NCBI RefSeq assembly: GCF_018139145.2
Contig: NC_059478.1
Location: forward strand, 13,437,001 to 13,501,000
Direction of reading: 5' to 3'
Source of the DNA: Gymnogyps californianus
Lineage: Eukaryota > Chordata > Aves > Accipitriformes > Cathartidae
Length of the DNA: 64,000 nucleotides
The position numbers and the translations under genes were made by a program. The notes beneath the pieces are model-generated. The model was not told where the DNA came from. It made no database searches and saw nothing but the letters and a program-made list of their open reading frames with translations. How positions within the stretch are numbered: the stretch's first letter is position 1; the number at the start of each line of letters is the position of its first letter. Of the stretch, positions 36,808 through 49,765 are shown one piece after another.

Positions 36808-36932
36808 AGTTTGGTTGTTGGGTTTGTATTTTGCTTTTGGGTGTTTTGGGGGTGTGTGTTTTTCTTCAGTTTTTGGTGTTGTGGTGGTTTTTGGGGTTTT
36901 TTTGTTTGTTTGTTTTTGGTTTTGTTTTTCTT
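36808..36932 (+). repeat. G/T-rich strand-asymmetric tract
   Basis: About 125 bases are composed almost only of G and T on this strand, with several runs of three to five G separated by T-rich spacers and a (GTTT)n end. Similar GGGTTTTTTTGG-type tracts recur near 45170-45200 and 57133-57185. Confidence 0.8.
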
Positions 36933-39900
36933 TTAAGTGAAAAACTAAAGGTCACTGTAGCAATAAATTAAAGTTTGTTCCTACGGAACAATTTAAACAG
37001 CTAACTCCTTGCCTCCCTCCTTTCGTTCTGTACATTCCAGTTATTCATACAGTATTTCTGCACAGCCAGAAGTCAAACAAAAAGGTCACTACCTGGGTTA
37101 CTTGTGTTTTGGTCCACTATCCAGTAGGTCTGCCTGCTGCATTACATTGTCAAAGTTAGCCTTTCTATTGACAAGCATATTGATTTCCTGATTCATGTAC
37201 TTCTGTTTTATTGGCATTTACTACAGGAGACATAATTTTAATGTTTGTATGATCAATAGCTCCATCAACACCAAGAATTCCTACTGTTAGCCTGCACAGC
37301 TCTAACTATGGGGAGTTGTATATTTCTTGATAAATACTACAGGGAAGTTGTAAACATTAGAAAAGCAAAGAAAATTGATGTTCTCTGTAGATTCCTATTG
37401 TATTTCACCCCTAGGAGAGAATGCAAAAAACTTTCAAGTAATTCTCTATAGGAAAGGCAACCAGCAGGTACTAGCTCTCTGGGCTGGAATATAGATGTAT
37501 GGGAAGTAATTACTTTTAGAATTCCCATTGTGTAGTCACTTCATCTCAAATGTGTAAATACCCATAAGAGAAATTATGGCTCTTATTCAGTTTTAGATTA
37601 AGAAATGGCATTTTAAATACCCTTAGTTAACTTTATTAGAGGAATGGAATTCTGTGGCTGTCATAGATGCTTCTAGACTTGCAGCTGTCCATAAATTACA
37701 CAAGGTACCTGAAGGCATCTACTTAAAATGTAGCTGAAGCAGTTTTTGTTCTCGGAATTGTAATGGGCTTTACAATCTCCTGCTTGTTGCCAAATAGTTT
37801 CTTTTCTTCCTCCTGCCTGCCCACCTGCCCTGTTTCTGCCTTTTAAAACCAGAGAAGGAAAAGAGGAGACTTATTTTTTTTCCACTCAGATAAAGCAGTA
37901 AACTTAAATTGTCACTTTTTTGTTAAGCTTTGAAATTCAATAATCAGGAGAATGACAATAAATCGTGCCATTTACCAGAAACTTTGTCTAAATATTTTTC
38001 AGATTAGATTCCTTCATTTCATTAAAGTTTAGATTCCCCTTTGGTTAGCTAGTTTCCTTGATTATCTGAAGGATGTATCTCAATAGCATTTCTCAGTATC
38101 TGAGAATGTTCTTGTGTTTGAATATTCTCATGAAGAGCATAATTCTGTATGAATGCCCTGGTTAAATCAGTGCTGGGTTACCCTTACAGAGGCAGGAAGA
38201 TGATGACTATTTATCAGGTAATTTATGCATTGTATAGCTTATGACCTTTTTTTTCAATCAGGGATCAGAACAAAGGCTATGTGTCTTGAGAGACCGAGTA
38301 CCCGCCATTAATTAAGAAAACAGAATGATGAAATGAAAGCTATTGCAAATTCCCCATCTGCCAAAAAGCAGGTACTGTTCCCTAAACTTTTTGTGAATAA
38401 GGAATAAAATTGTAGTAAAAAAATCCAACAGTTTCCAAGCATACACATTAAGTGTTTTGATCTTTCGGTACAATTTTCAGACACTGGAGTGTTTATCACC
38501 TGCTGCTAGCATTGACATATCCCAGTGGATGAACCTCTAAAGCAAAAAGAATATTAGTGTGATGATTAAATCCACTAAAATCAGAACCATGATGATCACT
38601 GTATAAGGTGCTAGTGATAGGCAGCTAAATCCTCTGGTATACAGAACTAGCCAGAAATGAGGTCAGTAATGAAGGTTCAGTTAGGCATTGGTTTCCCATA
38701 TTTGTCCATGGAACTGTCTTCAAATATGCCTGTATTCCTGAAATAATTCACCAAACAGATGTCATACAAATCTAGAGATATTTGTGCCTCTGAAAGTTCA
38801 TGTAGCAGTAGTGAATGTTTGGCTAAAACAATAACAGAATATTGTAAGTAGGTGCTGCTCCTGATATCTGTCTCTATGGTTGATTTTAATAGCATATTAA
38901 TTATTCCACTTGCAGCAATCCAGCTAGTTTGAGTCATAGCTTTCAAGTGATTAACTGTTGGAAATTCTTTAAAGCCACAGGGTTCCTTGAGGGGATGCTG
39001 ATGCTGCCTTTTATATCAGTGACTTTGGGTCCCAACTTCTGTTTCTTTCTCCTCTTTTGTTGAGTAGAGACTTGCTGTTCTGAGGTTTCACTAATTTATT
39101 TTGAACGCTGTGGGACTCTCAATTCTTCCTAAGAGGCTGTCAGAGGATTGTAGTCATCTACCGTCTGGGCCATAGTAGGGCAAATGGACTTACAGAGGGG
39201 CATGGCAGTTGACGAAGCACTATCTAGGTAATGTATATACTCATATTCCAGTGCAGGCTGGGTTCTTTAGGTTCACTGAGGGAAACAGCTGTGTGACAAT
39301 TTAAGCTTTAAACTGAAGAATTGTAAGGCCTTAAATGCTGGCTTTTAGATTAGATATTTGGTTCTAATTTTGTTTCCTCTATGAATTGTATGAGCGTATA
39401 AATATTCATTACCTAATAAACTGAAGTGCACATGTCTGTGTACATCCACTTTTTTGTTAAGTAAAGGACTTTAATATAGAAAACTTTATCTGAAACAGTA
39501 ATGTAGAGTGATTGAGTTCAGGTTTCAGGAAGCAATGACCCTTTTTGGCCTTGGGTATCTTATTTAACTTCCTTGTGATTTATATAACTTTGTGTTACAT
39601 GAGGGTAATTTTGTCCCCATTTGATCCTGGAACAAAAAACCTGCTTGGGTAAGTACAAAATTAATATTACAGGATTTTTTTTCACTGTTTTACCTTGCCC
39701 CTTTTTTATGATCCCCTCCAACATAGGTACCAATTAGAAAGATTTAATAGAGGAAATGAGCTGCCTTTTTTTCATAAAGGAGAACGTGCTCCCTTACAAA
39801 CAGTTCCAGCAGAATTCAGGAAAAATGGTACTTAAGTTTCATTTTCAGGATTGATCATTTATCCATCTTTTAGCCTCTGGGTTCTCCACAATTCAGCTTT

Positions 39901-42900
39901 CACTTTTTTATCTTTTTTTAAGCAATCACTATAGCAACCTAGTGTTATCTGATGAGCAGCGCACATAGAGGGCAGATAGCCGTACATGCAGCATAAGATT
40001 AAGAACAAAAAAACCAGAGCGCCAGGTAGACCAGTGAGGTACTATATTAGCCTGTCACACAGAAGATCTGAGCCCAAGCTGCAGTTTTTAAGTTCGTTAG
40101 CGGGGACAAATTTTGAGATGTCGTCCACCTTAGTAGACATTTCAACTTGATTGGTGGTTTCTCCCATAAAGAAGTCTCTGGCTGAAATAGCTGTGTAGCT
40201 GGTAGATTCTGTGACACACAGGAGCTGTATGAAAAATTGATCAGGTTGTAAACACTACTTATTTCCTTTTATTTGTGAGCAATGCAAGTGGCACAGGTAT
40301 TGTAGGGGTAAAATTTGGTATGTCTTGACAGCTGTGTTTAGCCAAGGAAAGATGTGTAGGAACAATATGAGATGAGGAAAGGTAGGCTATAGATAAGTTT
40401 TAGGTAAAGGCTTGGATTTGAACTTAACTAAAAAGCTCCACAGGCTCTGACAGACTGTGTCAACCTTTGAAACTTGCGGTATCATAGTACATGAATTCCA
40501 ATGACTCAGTTCTTCAATGTTTATTCTTGTTGATTAGTCCTTAACTAATATTAATTGTAATGAAAGACTGCATTGGAATGGAGTAGCTTCCAAAGGGCAA
40601 AGCAGTGCTGCACATGTTAGGCCCAGATCTGTGGAGTTAATGAAGCAGTAACAGGCTGTTGTATGAATGAATCACTTCAAGAAAAGATGCATCTAATTCA
40701 CCCGCTGGGTACTCCTGTGTTTTCGTCTCTGTTCAGGAGGAATATAGTGAGTGTTTTAATTACATGCTTTTCTGTCTCTCCTCCTTCTCCTCCTGCTGGA
40801 CAATAGAGGACTTTCTATACCTGTATGTCCTGGATTTGTTGTTACAACTCTGTACTGATCAGCCTACTTCTTTCTAGATGGTTTGTGCCAGTGAGAGCAG
40901 CACTAAGAGCAGGGAAAGGTCAGCGCTCAGCTACTCTGCACTTACACTTCAATGTATAGTTTGTTATAGTCAAGGATGTTGGTTACACGCATCATATTAG
41001 TTGCAAAAGAAATATTTGAAAACTTCTATATAATATGTGAAAAGAAAGAGGAATGTTAATGTGCTCCATCTGCTGTTCTGGGCTAATATGGACCCCCCTG
41101 TCTCTGTGGTGCCAATTCTCTGTGCAACTGGAAAAGTGGGAAGAGCACATTTTTCACTTCTTACTATGAAAGAGGGGACATGTTTTAAATAGCACTTTTC
41201 AAAAAATGCCTTTTACTTGCTTTCATGATGGGTGCCAGAACTCTGCCTGTACGCATGCCTCGATTGCAAAGTAAGGTTAATTGCATCTCATCCTTCACCT
41301 TCTGAATAGACGTTATTTTACATCGATTTATACTGGTATTTTTACTGATGGAGGTCATTGTATTCTTCGGCTCAGCAGTTGCCAATTTACCTTTTCTGTC
41401 CTCACTCTGGGCTCTAAAACAGCTAGGGAACTTAGTGAAATTCTCTCGCAATTTTCTGGAGTGGCCATGCATGCATCTGCCTATATTGGGTCTCATTATC
41501 AGGGGAGTGTCCGAGTTGGATATTTGCTTTGTGGTTCATGAGATGGATGTGTGCATCCAAGTTGGGCCATACAGAAGATTTGGAGGAGAGGCTCTGCTTC
41601 CTTTCAGAGGGTGTGAGGCCCTGCTAGGTGCTTTCACTACAGCACACAGATGTGATGGCTCCCATTCCAAGTGTCCAGCATGGGTGACTGGCACATGGGT
41701 CAGGAAGAGAAGATGGTAGGTGTTTCACTATGAATGCTTTAGCAGGTGGCAGTGTGGAGGAGGTGATGACAAGGAGACAAATGAGTGAGACTTGAAAAGT
41801 CTATTATTGACAACTTTAGCCACTGTTTTTCTTCTTACTTTGAGGCTTAGCTACATGATCTCCTGCCACATATCTGAGCTCTCAAGACTCATGACTTGCT
41901 CAAACCCTGAGCTTTGTTTCCCAGTTTTGTCCTGTAGACCTGTAGGGAGAGAGGGTATGTTAATCTAGTGTAAGTCCTCATCCCTGAACTCTTGTGACAA
42001 AAGGTGTAGAGCAAGAAGCAACTGTGGAAAAGCATTTGCAGGGTGGGGATGTTAGGAGTGCCTTGGTTGTAGGAGAAACAGAAGAGTTCTGTACCCAAAA
42101 AAGGCTACTTTTTCCTTGTATTTCAGAGAAGGGGGCAAATTTCATGGTGGAGACATCTTATAATTCAGGTAAGTGGGATGACTGTATCAGCTCATGTTTT
42201 ACAGAGACATAAATAATAGTTCATTGGAAACAGACATCAGTTTACATTAATATAAAGAAGCTTCATTCATAACTGGTAGCTACTAGGTGTTTCGTACTAT
42301 ACAGAATTTAAAAGAGGAGATTCTCAAACCAGTTGTGTAGCAAGTAGAAAATTAAGCTGCAAATTTGGCAATTGCAGAGTAAATAAGAACCTTACCTTTA
42401 AAACCTTTTAAACCTAAGGTAGAAAAGGGAGGGTTATCAAAATATCCCCAAGCACTTAGGTACAGAGTTTATAACCCTCCACCCCTCACCCTGCAGGAAA
42501 ATCTATATACTGAAAAGCTCATCTTACTAGTAAAATGAAATTTCTCTTCCTAATCTAAGGAACTGAGTAAGACTTAATGTTCTTCTGATGCTTCTTTATC
42601 CTAAATCATAGGGGGAATTTGGACTGCTGGGAATAGCCTGATGTATTTGAAAGTAGCTTTGTTCTTCTCTACCCTATTAAAAAACAACATAACAAGCTCC
42701 TCAGTCTCTGCTTTCAACCCAGTTATTGTATGCTTTTAATTGAACATATGAAATCAATATCAATTTAGCAGAGATCTAAGAATCTATGACTTCAACAGTA
42801 GGTGTCTGATGTGAACAGTAGGCATTTGATGAATAGCCTTTTAAGGGTAGGTAGCCAAAGTTCAAATGTTTTTAAAATAGAATGCAACAAGCTATAAATG

Positions 42901-43356
42901 CTCTTATGAAAGGTGGAGAGAGAAAGGGGTGCTGATTCAGTGGTGGGGTCAGTTTAGATTGCTTTTTCTGCTGAACTTTGGTCCCCAGTCTTTTACCGTT
43001 GCAACTGAAATTGCTGTGGAAACTTATAAGGATAAACAATATTGAAACTTTCAAGCATGATTTAGTGTTACCAAGGTAACCAATTGTAATTAATTTTAAG
43101 CACCAGCTGGCTTGTGATGAGCATGAAACCTGACAAAGGCTCTCAGAAGGACTGTTTCCCATTTTCTTAGCCACAGTAATAAGAATATGAGAAATTTCTT
43201 TAAATAAAGCATCTACAACAACAAATCAAGGCACAACTTCGATATTGGTCAGTTAAAAAAATCAAGGAATAGTTTCCAGATGTAGACAAGCAGAAATGTG
43301 CAGCAGAAGATCAGGAATTGTGAACTCTAACTCAATGGGCCAGGGAGATTGGTTAA

Positions 43357-43384
43357 AAAATATGATCCTGTAGGATCATATTTT
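43357..43384. repeat. Perfect 13-bp inverted repeat with a 2-base centre
   Basis: AAAATATGATCCT (43357-43369) is the exact reverse complement of AGGATCATATTTT (43372-43384), with GT between them. It could extrude as a cruciform in DNA or fold as a hairpin. No gene or terminator context is visible. Confidence 0.95.
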
Positions 43385-46300
43385 CAATTTTTTCTTTTCA
43401 TCCCATAGCACTAGAAATGTTTTCTTTCATTGCTAGTTTTTCTTGAATCAGTGCTATGATTATTGCATAATTATCCATCATCTAACGTTTTGGACAATCA
43501 TTGTGAATATCCAAAAACTTAGCAATATCAGTAAGTTCTCTTCAAAATAGTAAAGCAGAAAAAGAATGAGGGCAGGTTTCATAGTTTTTGTGTTCAACTA
43601 AAAGCACAGAAGAATGCAGAGTGCCTGAATATTTAGAAATTGGGCTAAGTTACTGACATGGCTTGATGATCAGCAAACTGATTTTGCTTCCTGAATGTCA
43701 GCTTTGGTCTGGAGAGCTCGAGTTATTCTATACGGTGGGGTAATACAACGTCAAAGCAATCACAAGTGGAGTGGTTTTTCCTTCATTTTTAAAAGGGAAA
43801 GTATTCTAATCCAAAAGATTGCCAATACTTTATGTGAAAATAAATATCCTATCTTAAATTAAGAAGTTATTAAACTCAAGTAAGTAAAATCGCTCAATTT
43901 TTCATTTGGTTTTGATGCTGATCTCCTTAATCACAACTGAAAGCTTAAGATTAGTGAAAGCTAAAACATTACTTCTGCTCAAAGGAACATCTTTGAAAAA
44001 GAAGTTAATTTCCCGATCCTACAAATGCAAGCAGTGCTGTACTGGATGTATATCTCTCAAAGTCAAAATTTAGAGTTTCAAGTAACTGAGAGTGAATAAG
44101 CATGGTTACTACTTTAGCTCTATATAAGATATGTTATAATCTGTTTGGGATGACCCTGATTCTAACCTCGTTTATGCTGGAGGAAACTAATGAATGATAC
44201 TAATACTATGAAAGTCAGTGAAATTATAGCTGAATTATTCCAGAATAACTGAGATAAAAATCTATCCTGTTTATTGTTTCACTTGGCACAATGTGTCCCT
44301 AATGAGCCACATTTATCCTGTCTTTAATTTTGCTGGGTAGGACTTTGATAGTGGAAAGTTAATTTACACAAAAAGGTGATGTTTTTAGAGTAGAGAGGCA
44401 ATTGCAAACGCTCATTCCACAGGCAAGTTCACAGCCAGAATGTATAGGACTAGAGGCAGCCGGTTACTGCTTATCGGCTGATTCAGAGCGTGCTCTTAGG
44501 CAGCAAGTGCCGTGGACATTAAGTGGCTCTCCTTTGGGGCCAGAATTGGATGTCTCAGGCAGGGTCTGGATGGTGTCAGGCAGTTCTGTACAAGCCTGTC
44601 CTTTAACTGATGTCTCTGGCCACTTACATGTCTGGCTGCATTCAAAACATAAAGGGAGGAATTTTGCTGAGATCTTCCTTCTTTTGTGTTTCTTCTCGCT
44701 GTTGTGAGAAGGGGATGCACCCTATTTAAAACATTTTATCCTCATTGCCTTGAAGGGGGGAAAAACATAATATTTATATGTATATCTCAGTTGTCCTTTG
44801 TTCTTCGTAGCTTTTCAGAGCAGCAGTCTGGAACTGATACAATTTGTAAGGGTTTTACTGCCGCCAGAGAGTTCTGAATGGCAGTAGTAAAACGGATCCA
44901 TCTTACTAGTTTCATTCTGCTATGATATAGAAATGTAGAAGCAACACCAGAAGCGCTTGTTATTAATCTTCAGTATTACAGATCCTTCTCCAAACCTGCA
45001 TCACGAATAGTATTCTGGTTTTAAATTCATTAAAGTTGGGGAATTTTCTGTTGGTGCAGGTCACCAGAATGAGTCCACCCCAGTGGCATGACAACCCATA
45101 ACTCAAAAACAGAACGTGGAGTAGAAAGAAAAACTGCAGCTTTTTTGTTTGCTTGCTTAATTTTGCATGTAAGGTTTTTGGTTGGGGTTTTTTTGTCCAG
45201 CTACAAAAAAAGCTTGCTTTCAAAGCATGTTTCTAAATCTAAGTATTTCGTGCCTGTTAGCTAATTATGCTTTGGGAGCATGAAAATTTTGAAAATCAAA
45301 TATTTATTTTGAAAAGTGTTGTTCTCATCAGCAGTTGATTTGTCTTATAATTAATTCCTTCTGCCACTCTCATATTATATTTTTGCTGTGAATTTAGAGA
45401 AACAAGAACTGCTCTATCCAAATAAAATTGTGTATGTACAGGCAGATAACCTTTGCCGGAATGCAGGTGACATCTGATTTGCCCTTAATATCCAACAGTT
45501 CTTATGTTCAAAAGTGTCTGTTTCCTGACTTTCTTGAAACTTGTGTTATTTTTCGTATTCATCTCTAGTCATTTAAGAGAAAATGCAGAAACATAATCAG
45601 GTGGAACCCTACTAAATGTTTTTTAATTGGTTTTCCCACAATTATAAACTGAAATTGGATAATTCAGTGTTAAATGTCTTTTTTGAAGTCAATCAAATGA
45701 TATTTATGCACTCATTGAGAAACTGGCCTTCAACGCTCACTAGCAAAATGCACACCTCTAGTTTAACAATGAAATACAGTCAGCATGATACAAGTTGTAT
45801 TTTCTGTAATAAATTATTTATAAAGGCAGATGGATTTTTAATTATTTTCAGTGCTGGGTTGTGTGAAACTTGTGTGTGAGACTCCATGTGATGGCTAAAC
45901 AAAGAATTGAGAAACTTCTAAAAACTTTGAAGGATAATGTTTGAGAACTTGAGAGCATTTGCAGCCTCAGGCTATGCCATGAAACAGCCACAGCATTACT
46001 CTGCCTCAAAATCCACAGCACGGATTTAAAGAATCGTTGTGGGAGTATTCAGAGGAGTAGGGGAGAAGGCTTAGAAGTGTTTGACTTCTAGTATTTCTGC
46101 ATACATATAGGATAAAAAGCATTATATTATTACCATATCTAAACCAGTTTCATTTTTATGTTACAAAATCTCTTTGGATTTTTATAAAGGAAACAGGAGT
46201 GAAAAGATAGAGACTGGGATGGTGGGTGGAAAAACCCTTCTATTTTCATATTAAAACATTCTAAGAATAGGACTTAACTGTTTAGGAATGATTTTTAAGT

Positions 46301-49300
46301 TCAGTAGCATGTCCATGTGTCTTCATAAAGAGTCTCTAATAGGTTACGCACAAGTTCAATGACACATACTTAATAAAATCACACACACACAAAAATCAGA
46401 ATATTAAGTTTTATTATCCAGATTTTTATTTCTGTCTTATTAATCTGTGCAGCTGAGTTGCATTTTCTCCATATTTGTGTCTGTTCAGTTTTAAACTGAA
46501 TCCTGGCAACAGTCTCTGTCACCCATGAGGCTTACTCGGAATGATTGTTTCTTAGTAGCCCTCACATTGAAGTTGTTTACTGCCAACAGTTGAAATTAAA
46601 GGTAGTGCCTGGCAACCCAAGAGAAACAAAATTTCCAAATTAGAGGCTCAGCACTTTTCATTTCTCAGGGAGCCCTTACATCAAATGCTTTCAGAGAGCC
46701 AATAGAAGGCATTTTAGCAATTTAGATCTTGGTAAATTATTTGAAGTTATTTGTTTACTAAATCAGGTTTAGTAGTAAAATACTACTTCAGATCAGTTAG
46801 GATTTTGATGTATATCTGGAACAGGAGCATGAATGAGAGAAGATGCTGTGCAAAGCTGCCTAGGTGGATTTTCTGCTTCCCTTTGCTCTACCATGCAGTG
46901 CCACTGGTATTCCTGTCCACTGCTGTTTCTGAAAGAAGAGGTCCCTGTGCTTGTGTACTAGCTGAGGCTAGGAACAAATTTCTGCCAGGGACTGTTGAAG
47001 TAATGGAGCTTAGTCTTAATGTGAAACGGATGTTATATGGGTGTGGTTGACTGGGATTGAAATGTGTAGTCCTGTAGCACAGTAATAGCGTATTGCCATT
47101 GCTAGCTACAGACTCCAAGTGTTGTACTAAGTTTGTAAGTTCCTTGGACTCAGGCTTCTCAGACTTTGTCTGTCTGAACTCATCTTGACTTCCCTGGAGC
47201 TTTGTTTTAACTTGGACTTGCTATGAAAATAATTTTTCTTCTGACTAGGTGGCTGTGCCTAATTTGTTTTACTTACGCATGTCTTTGCATGGTACGAAAT
47301 TAGTTTTCGTATAGGTAATAGTAACAAGCAGTTATTCTGTGTAGAATGGGATATTTATGACTCTAGAGTAATGCAGAAATGCAGGGCTGGAATGACAGTA
47401 GAGACCTTGAAAGTGGGGACATGGGATGCAGTGTAGTGGAGTACAAGTAGAGGATGATAGGAGACAGGATACAGGCTAACATTGGAGACCCTCAGGATTG
47501 TAAAAAAACCCTCCAGTGTTCAGTAAAAGGAATTGGACAAAATCAGCTTTAGGGATAACAAAGAAATAGTTTCTAACATACGTAAGGCACACCATATATA
47601 GTAAGTTTGTATAAAACATGAACTTGCAGACCAATGAGGAAAAAGCAACATGTAAAAGTGTGTTAGGAAACATACAGAAATGACCCCAATCAGATCCTGG
47701 AGTGATGAAGAAACCACCAACTTCATATTCCTCCCAGTGAAAGAGTCGGCATGCATACGACTCACTATACATCTCCCAGGGCCACACTGAAGCCGTTGAC
47801 ATTAGAACCAGAGGAACAGAGCAAGGGTGAGCATAACAGTGGAGAAAGGGGTAGGTACTAGCAACTGTGTGCATAACAATTTTAACTTGAAAGTTTTAAG
47901 AATTCTTTTTTTCTGTGGAGTAATTTTTTTTTCCTTTTTTTGTGATAAAGTTGGACTAGTAATAATTCTTTGAATAGACTGTTAAGATTTTATTTGTACT
48001 AACAAAAAAAATTTTGGCTTTACATACAAGGTATGTTTCGGTTTTGCCTATAACAAGATTTTAAGTATAACAAATGGTTAAATTACTTAAAACTGAACAA
48101 TACATAGTAAGGAGGATTACTGCCTCTGAAGAATACACTGGCTATACTCCTAGCTGAGCAGCTGCTGAGGTAGCCAGTCACCTTCTTCCTCCTCCAGTTG
48201 TACTGCTTTGTGGTTTATTCTTTGTGTTTAGAGGGGTGGATCTCATTGTTCAGCTTCTAAGGTCAGTATCCCTTTTCCTACTTAGAGCGGACATTTTACT
48301 CAGGGAAGGCGTAGCAATGTTTTGATAGAGGTTGCATTGCCTGTCACCAGCAACTCCGGTTTGCTGCACCACCACATCTCATGCTAACTGATCCATTCTA
48401 GTCAGCTCTTCAAGAAATGCTGAGAAAAAACACACTGCTGCTCCCTCCTCAAAATCTGCTCCTCTTCCTGTGGCTGAGAAGAGATCAGATAGTTTATTTT
48501 TACTTCCAAATTGCAGAGTGTAGACTGGTTTGGGTTTGGTGTCCATACGCCATCCCCGCCCCCCCAATGCTATTTTTCTAACTTCTTTACAATTCTCCAG
48601 CATGCAGTCTCAGCGATTGAGATAAATCAAAATCTGTGTGCGAGCATGTATTTAAAGTTCTTGCTCTCTATGTTAAAAACCAGGTTGCTGTAATGTTTAC
48701 AGTTTTGCTAGCCCTTCACCTGCATTCAAATTATTTTCCTTAGACTGTAGTTTCATGATCTGTGTAAGCCACACACATGTGACTCCAGAAGGCTTATCCT
48801 GCTCTTGTAACCCTTTCCGTTGTGTCAGATCAAATGGCAAGGTGACTCTGCGGAGCTGGATCAGCCGGACTGAAATTTGAATGAGTCACATGGTCCAGCT
48901 CCCAGTGTAGTTTCACAATCCTAGGGGTGGTTGGTAATCCATGGCTGAGATCAGGGAGGACGTGGCCATCCATAGAACAACTTCTAGTTAGATTGTTTAA
49001 ATTCTTTTTAGGAAGCAGAGTCCACTCTCCCCCTAAAAGGAGGCAGCAACACTTTGATTTCAGGGACATAGACTCTGGCTTATTCTACCAGGGAAAAAGA
49101 TGAGTGGATGAACTTTGTAGTATGTGAGAGATGTTAGAAAACCTGGGAGCCCAAAAGAAGTGAGAACTGAGTACTAAAAAAGAGTGAAAACATTTTGCTG
49201 CTTCCCTTTCACTCCTCTGAAGTGCATACTTAGCATGGGGGAAGTGTGTGTTGTGTTTGTAGGCTATTTACAAAGAAACAAAGGTGACGGTGGTTCTTTG

Positions 49301-49522
49301 CCCTTTACAAGGTACATTGTTTTCATCTGGTGAACTCAGTGTACAGTTCTGCGTTAGAGCTGTATTCTTGATCTCTAAATACCTGCCTTTCGTTGTTAAA
49401 GTAATGTATTGTGCACTAGCAGTGTGTTGATAATGTAACTGACACAAATGAATCAGAAGATATGAGTAATAGAAAAATTTTAATGCTTCTGAAAAATGCC
49501 AGACCCTTGGTTGACCACATCT
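43385..49522. other. Unique AT-rich desert, no gene seen
   Basis: No exon or RNA gene is supported. The longest frame is 132 codons on the minus strand (47874 to 47476); it has no recognised domain and is within chance expectation. The stretch contains a 15-base exact match to the T7 phage promoter core at 47755-47769, a short (AC)n at about 46380-46391, and a somewhat GC-richer patch around 48130-48400 of unknown nature. Confidence 0.55.
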
Positions 49523-49564
49523 TGATTGATCGATTGATTGATCAATCGATCTATCTATCTATCA
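49523..49564. repeat. GATT/ATCT tetranucleotide microsatellite
   Basis: GATT-type units (with GATC interruptions) run into ATCT units, with the palindrome GATTGATCAATC at the switch point. The change in unit orientation around a palindrome suggests growth by slippage on both arms of a hairpin. Confidence 0.85.
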
Positions 49565-49710
49565 TCTTGCCACTTTCAAGCTCTGAAGGACAGAGGTGCC
49601 AGGGCTCCCTGGCACATTTCCAAATGAGCCTTCCTGTAGTAGGCTGGTTGTTCTTGTATCAAGTATGAATGTTGCTGGCTTTTATTTTTCCTGGCTGTTG
49701 GTCTGAGGCA

Positions 49711-49765
49711 GGGGGTGGGTGTTGGGGTTGGGTTTTTGTTGTTGTTTGGGGGGGGGGGGGGGGGG
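49711..49765 (+). repeat. G-quadruplex motif followed by an 18-base G run
   Basis: Positions 49711-49732 contain four G runs (5, 3, 4 and 3) separated by loops T, TGTT and TT, which meets the canonical G3+N1-7 rule. After a GTT-rich spacer, 49748-49765 is eighteen consecutive G residues. Long G runs are often misassembled, so the exact count is uncertain. Confidence 0.85.

Larger units (their letters stand above)
33761..43356. other. Unique AT-rich desert with simple-sequence tracts
   Basis: No gene is supported in these 9.6 kb. Contents are a (GT)n(AT)n alternating tract at 35196-35219, a T-run near 36039-36050, a 28-bp tandem duplication (36601-36656), a G/T-rich strand-asymmetric tract (36808-36932), and a slightly GC-richer patch at 41390-41720 with an open frame of 123 codons that has no recognisable domain. 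Confidence 0.55.

Noticed and set aside
41348..41719. 123-codon plus-strand frame in a GC-richer patch, ending near a donor-like ATGGTAGGTG
   Set aside because: There is no recognisable domain and a second overlapping frame is also open. Length is within chance expectation once local GC is considered.
47476..47874. 132-codon minus-strand frame
   Set aside because: A few frames of this size are expected by chance in 64 kb of this composition. No motif, signal peptide plus context, or splice layout supports it.
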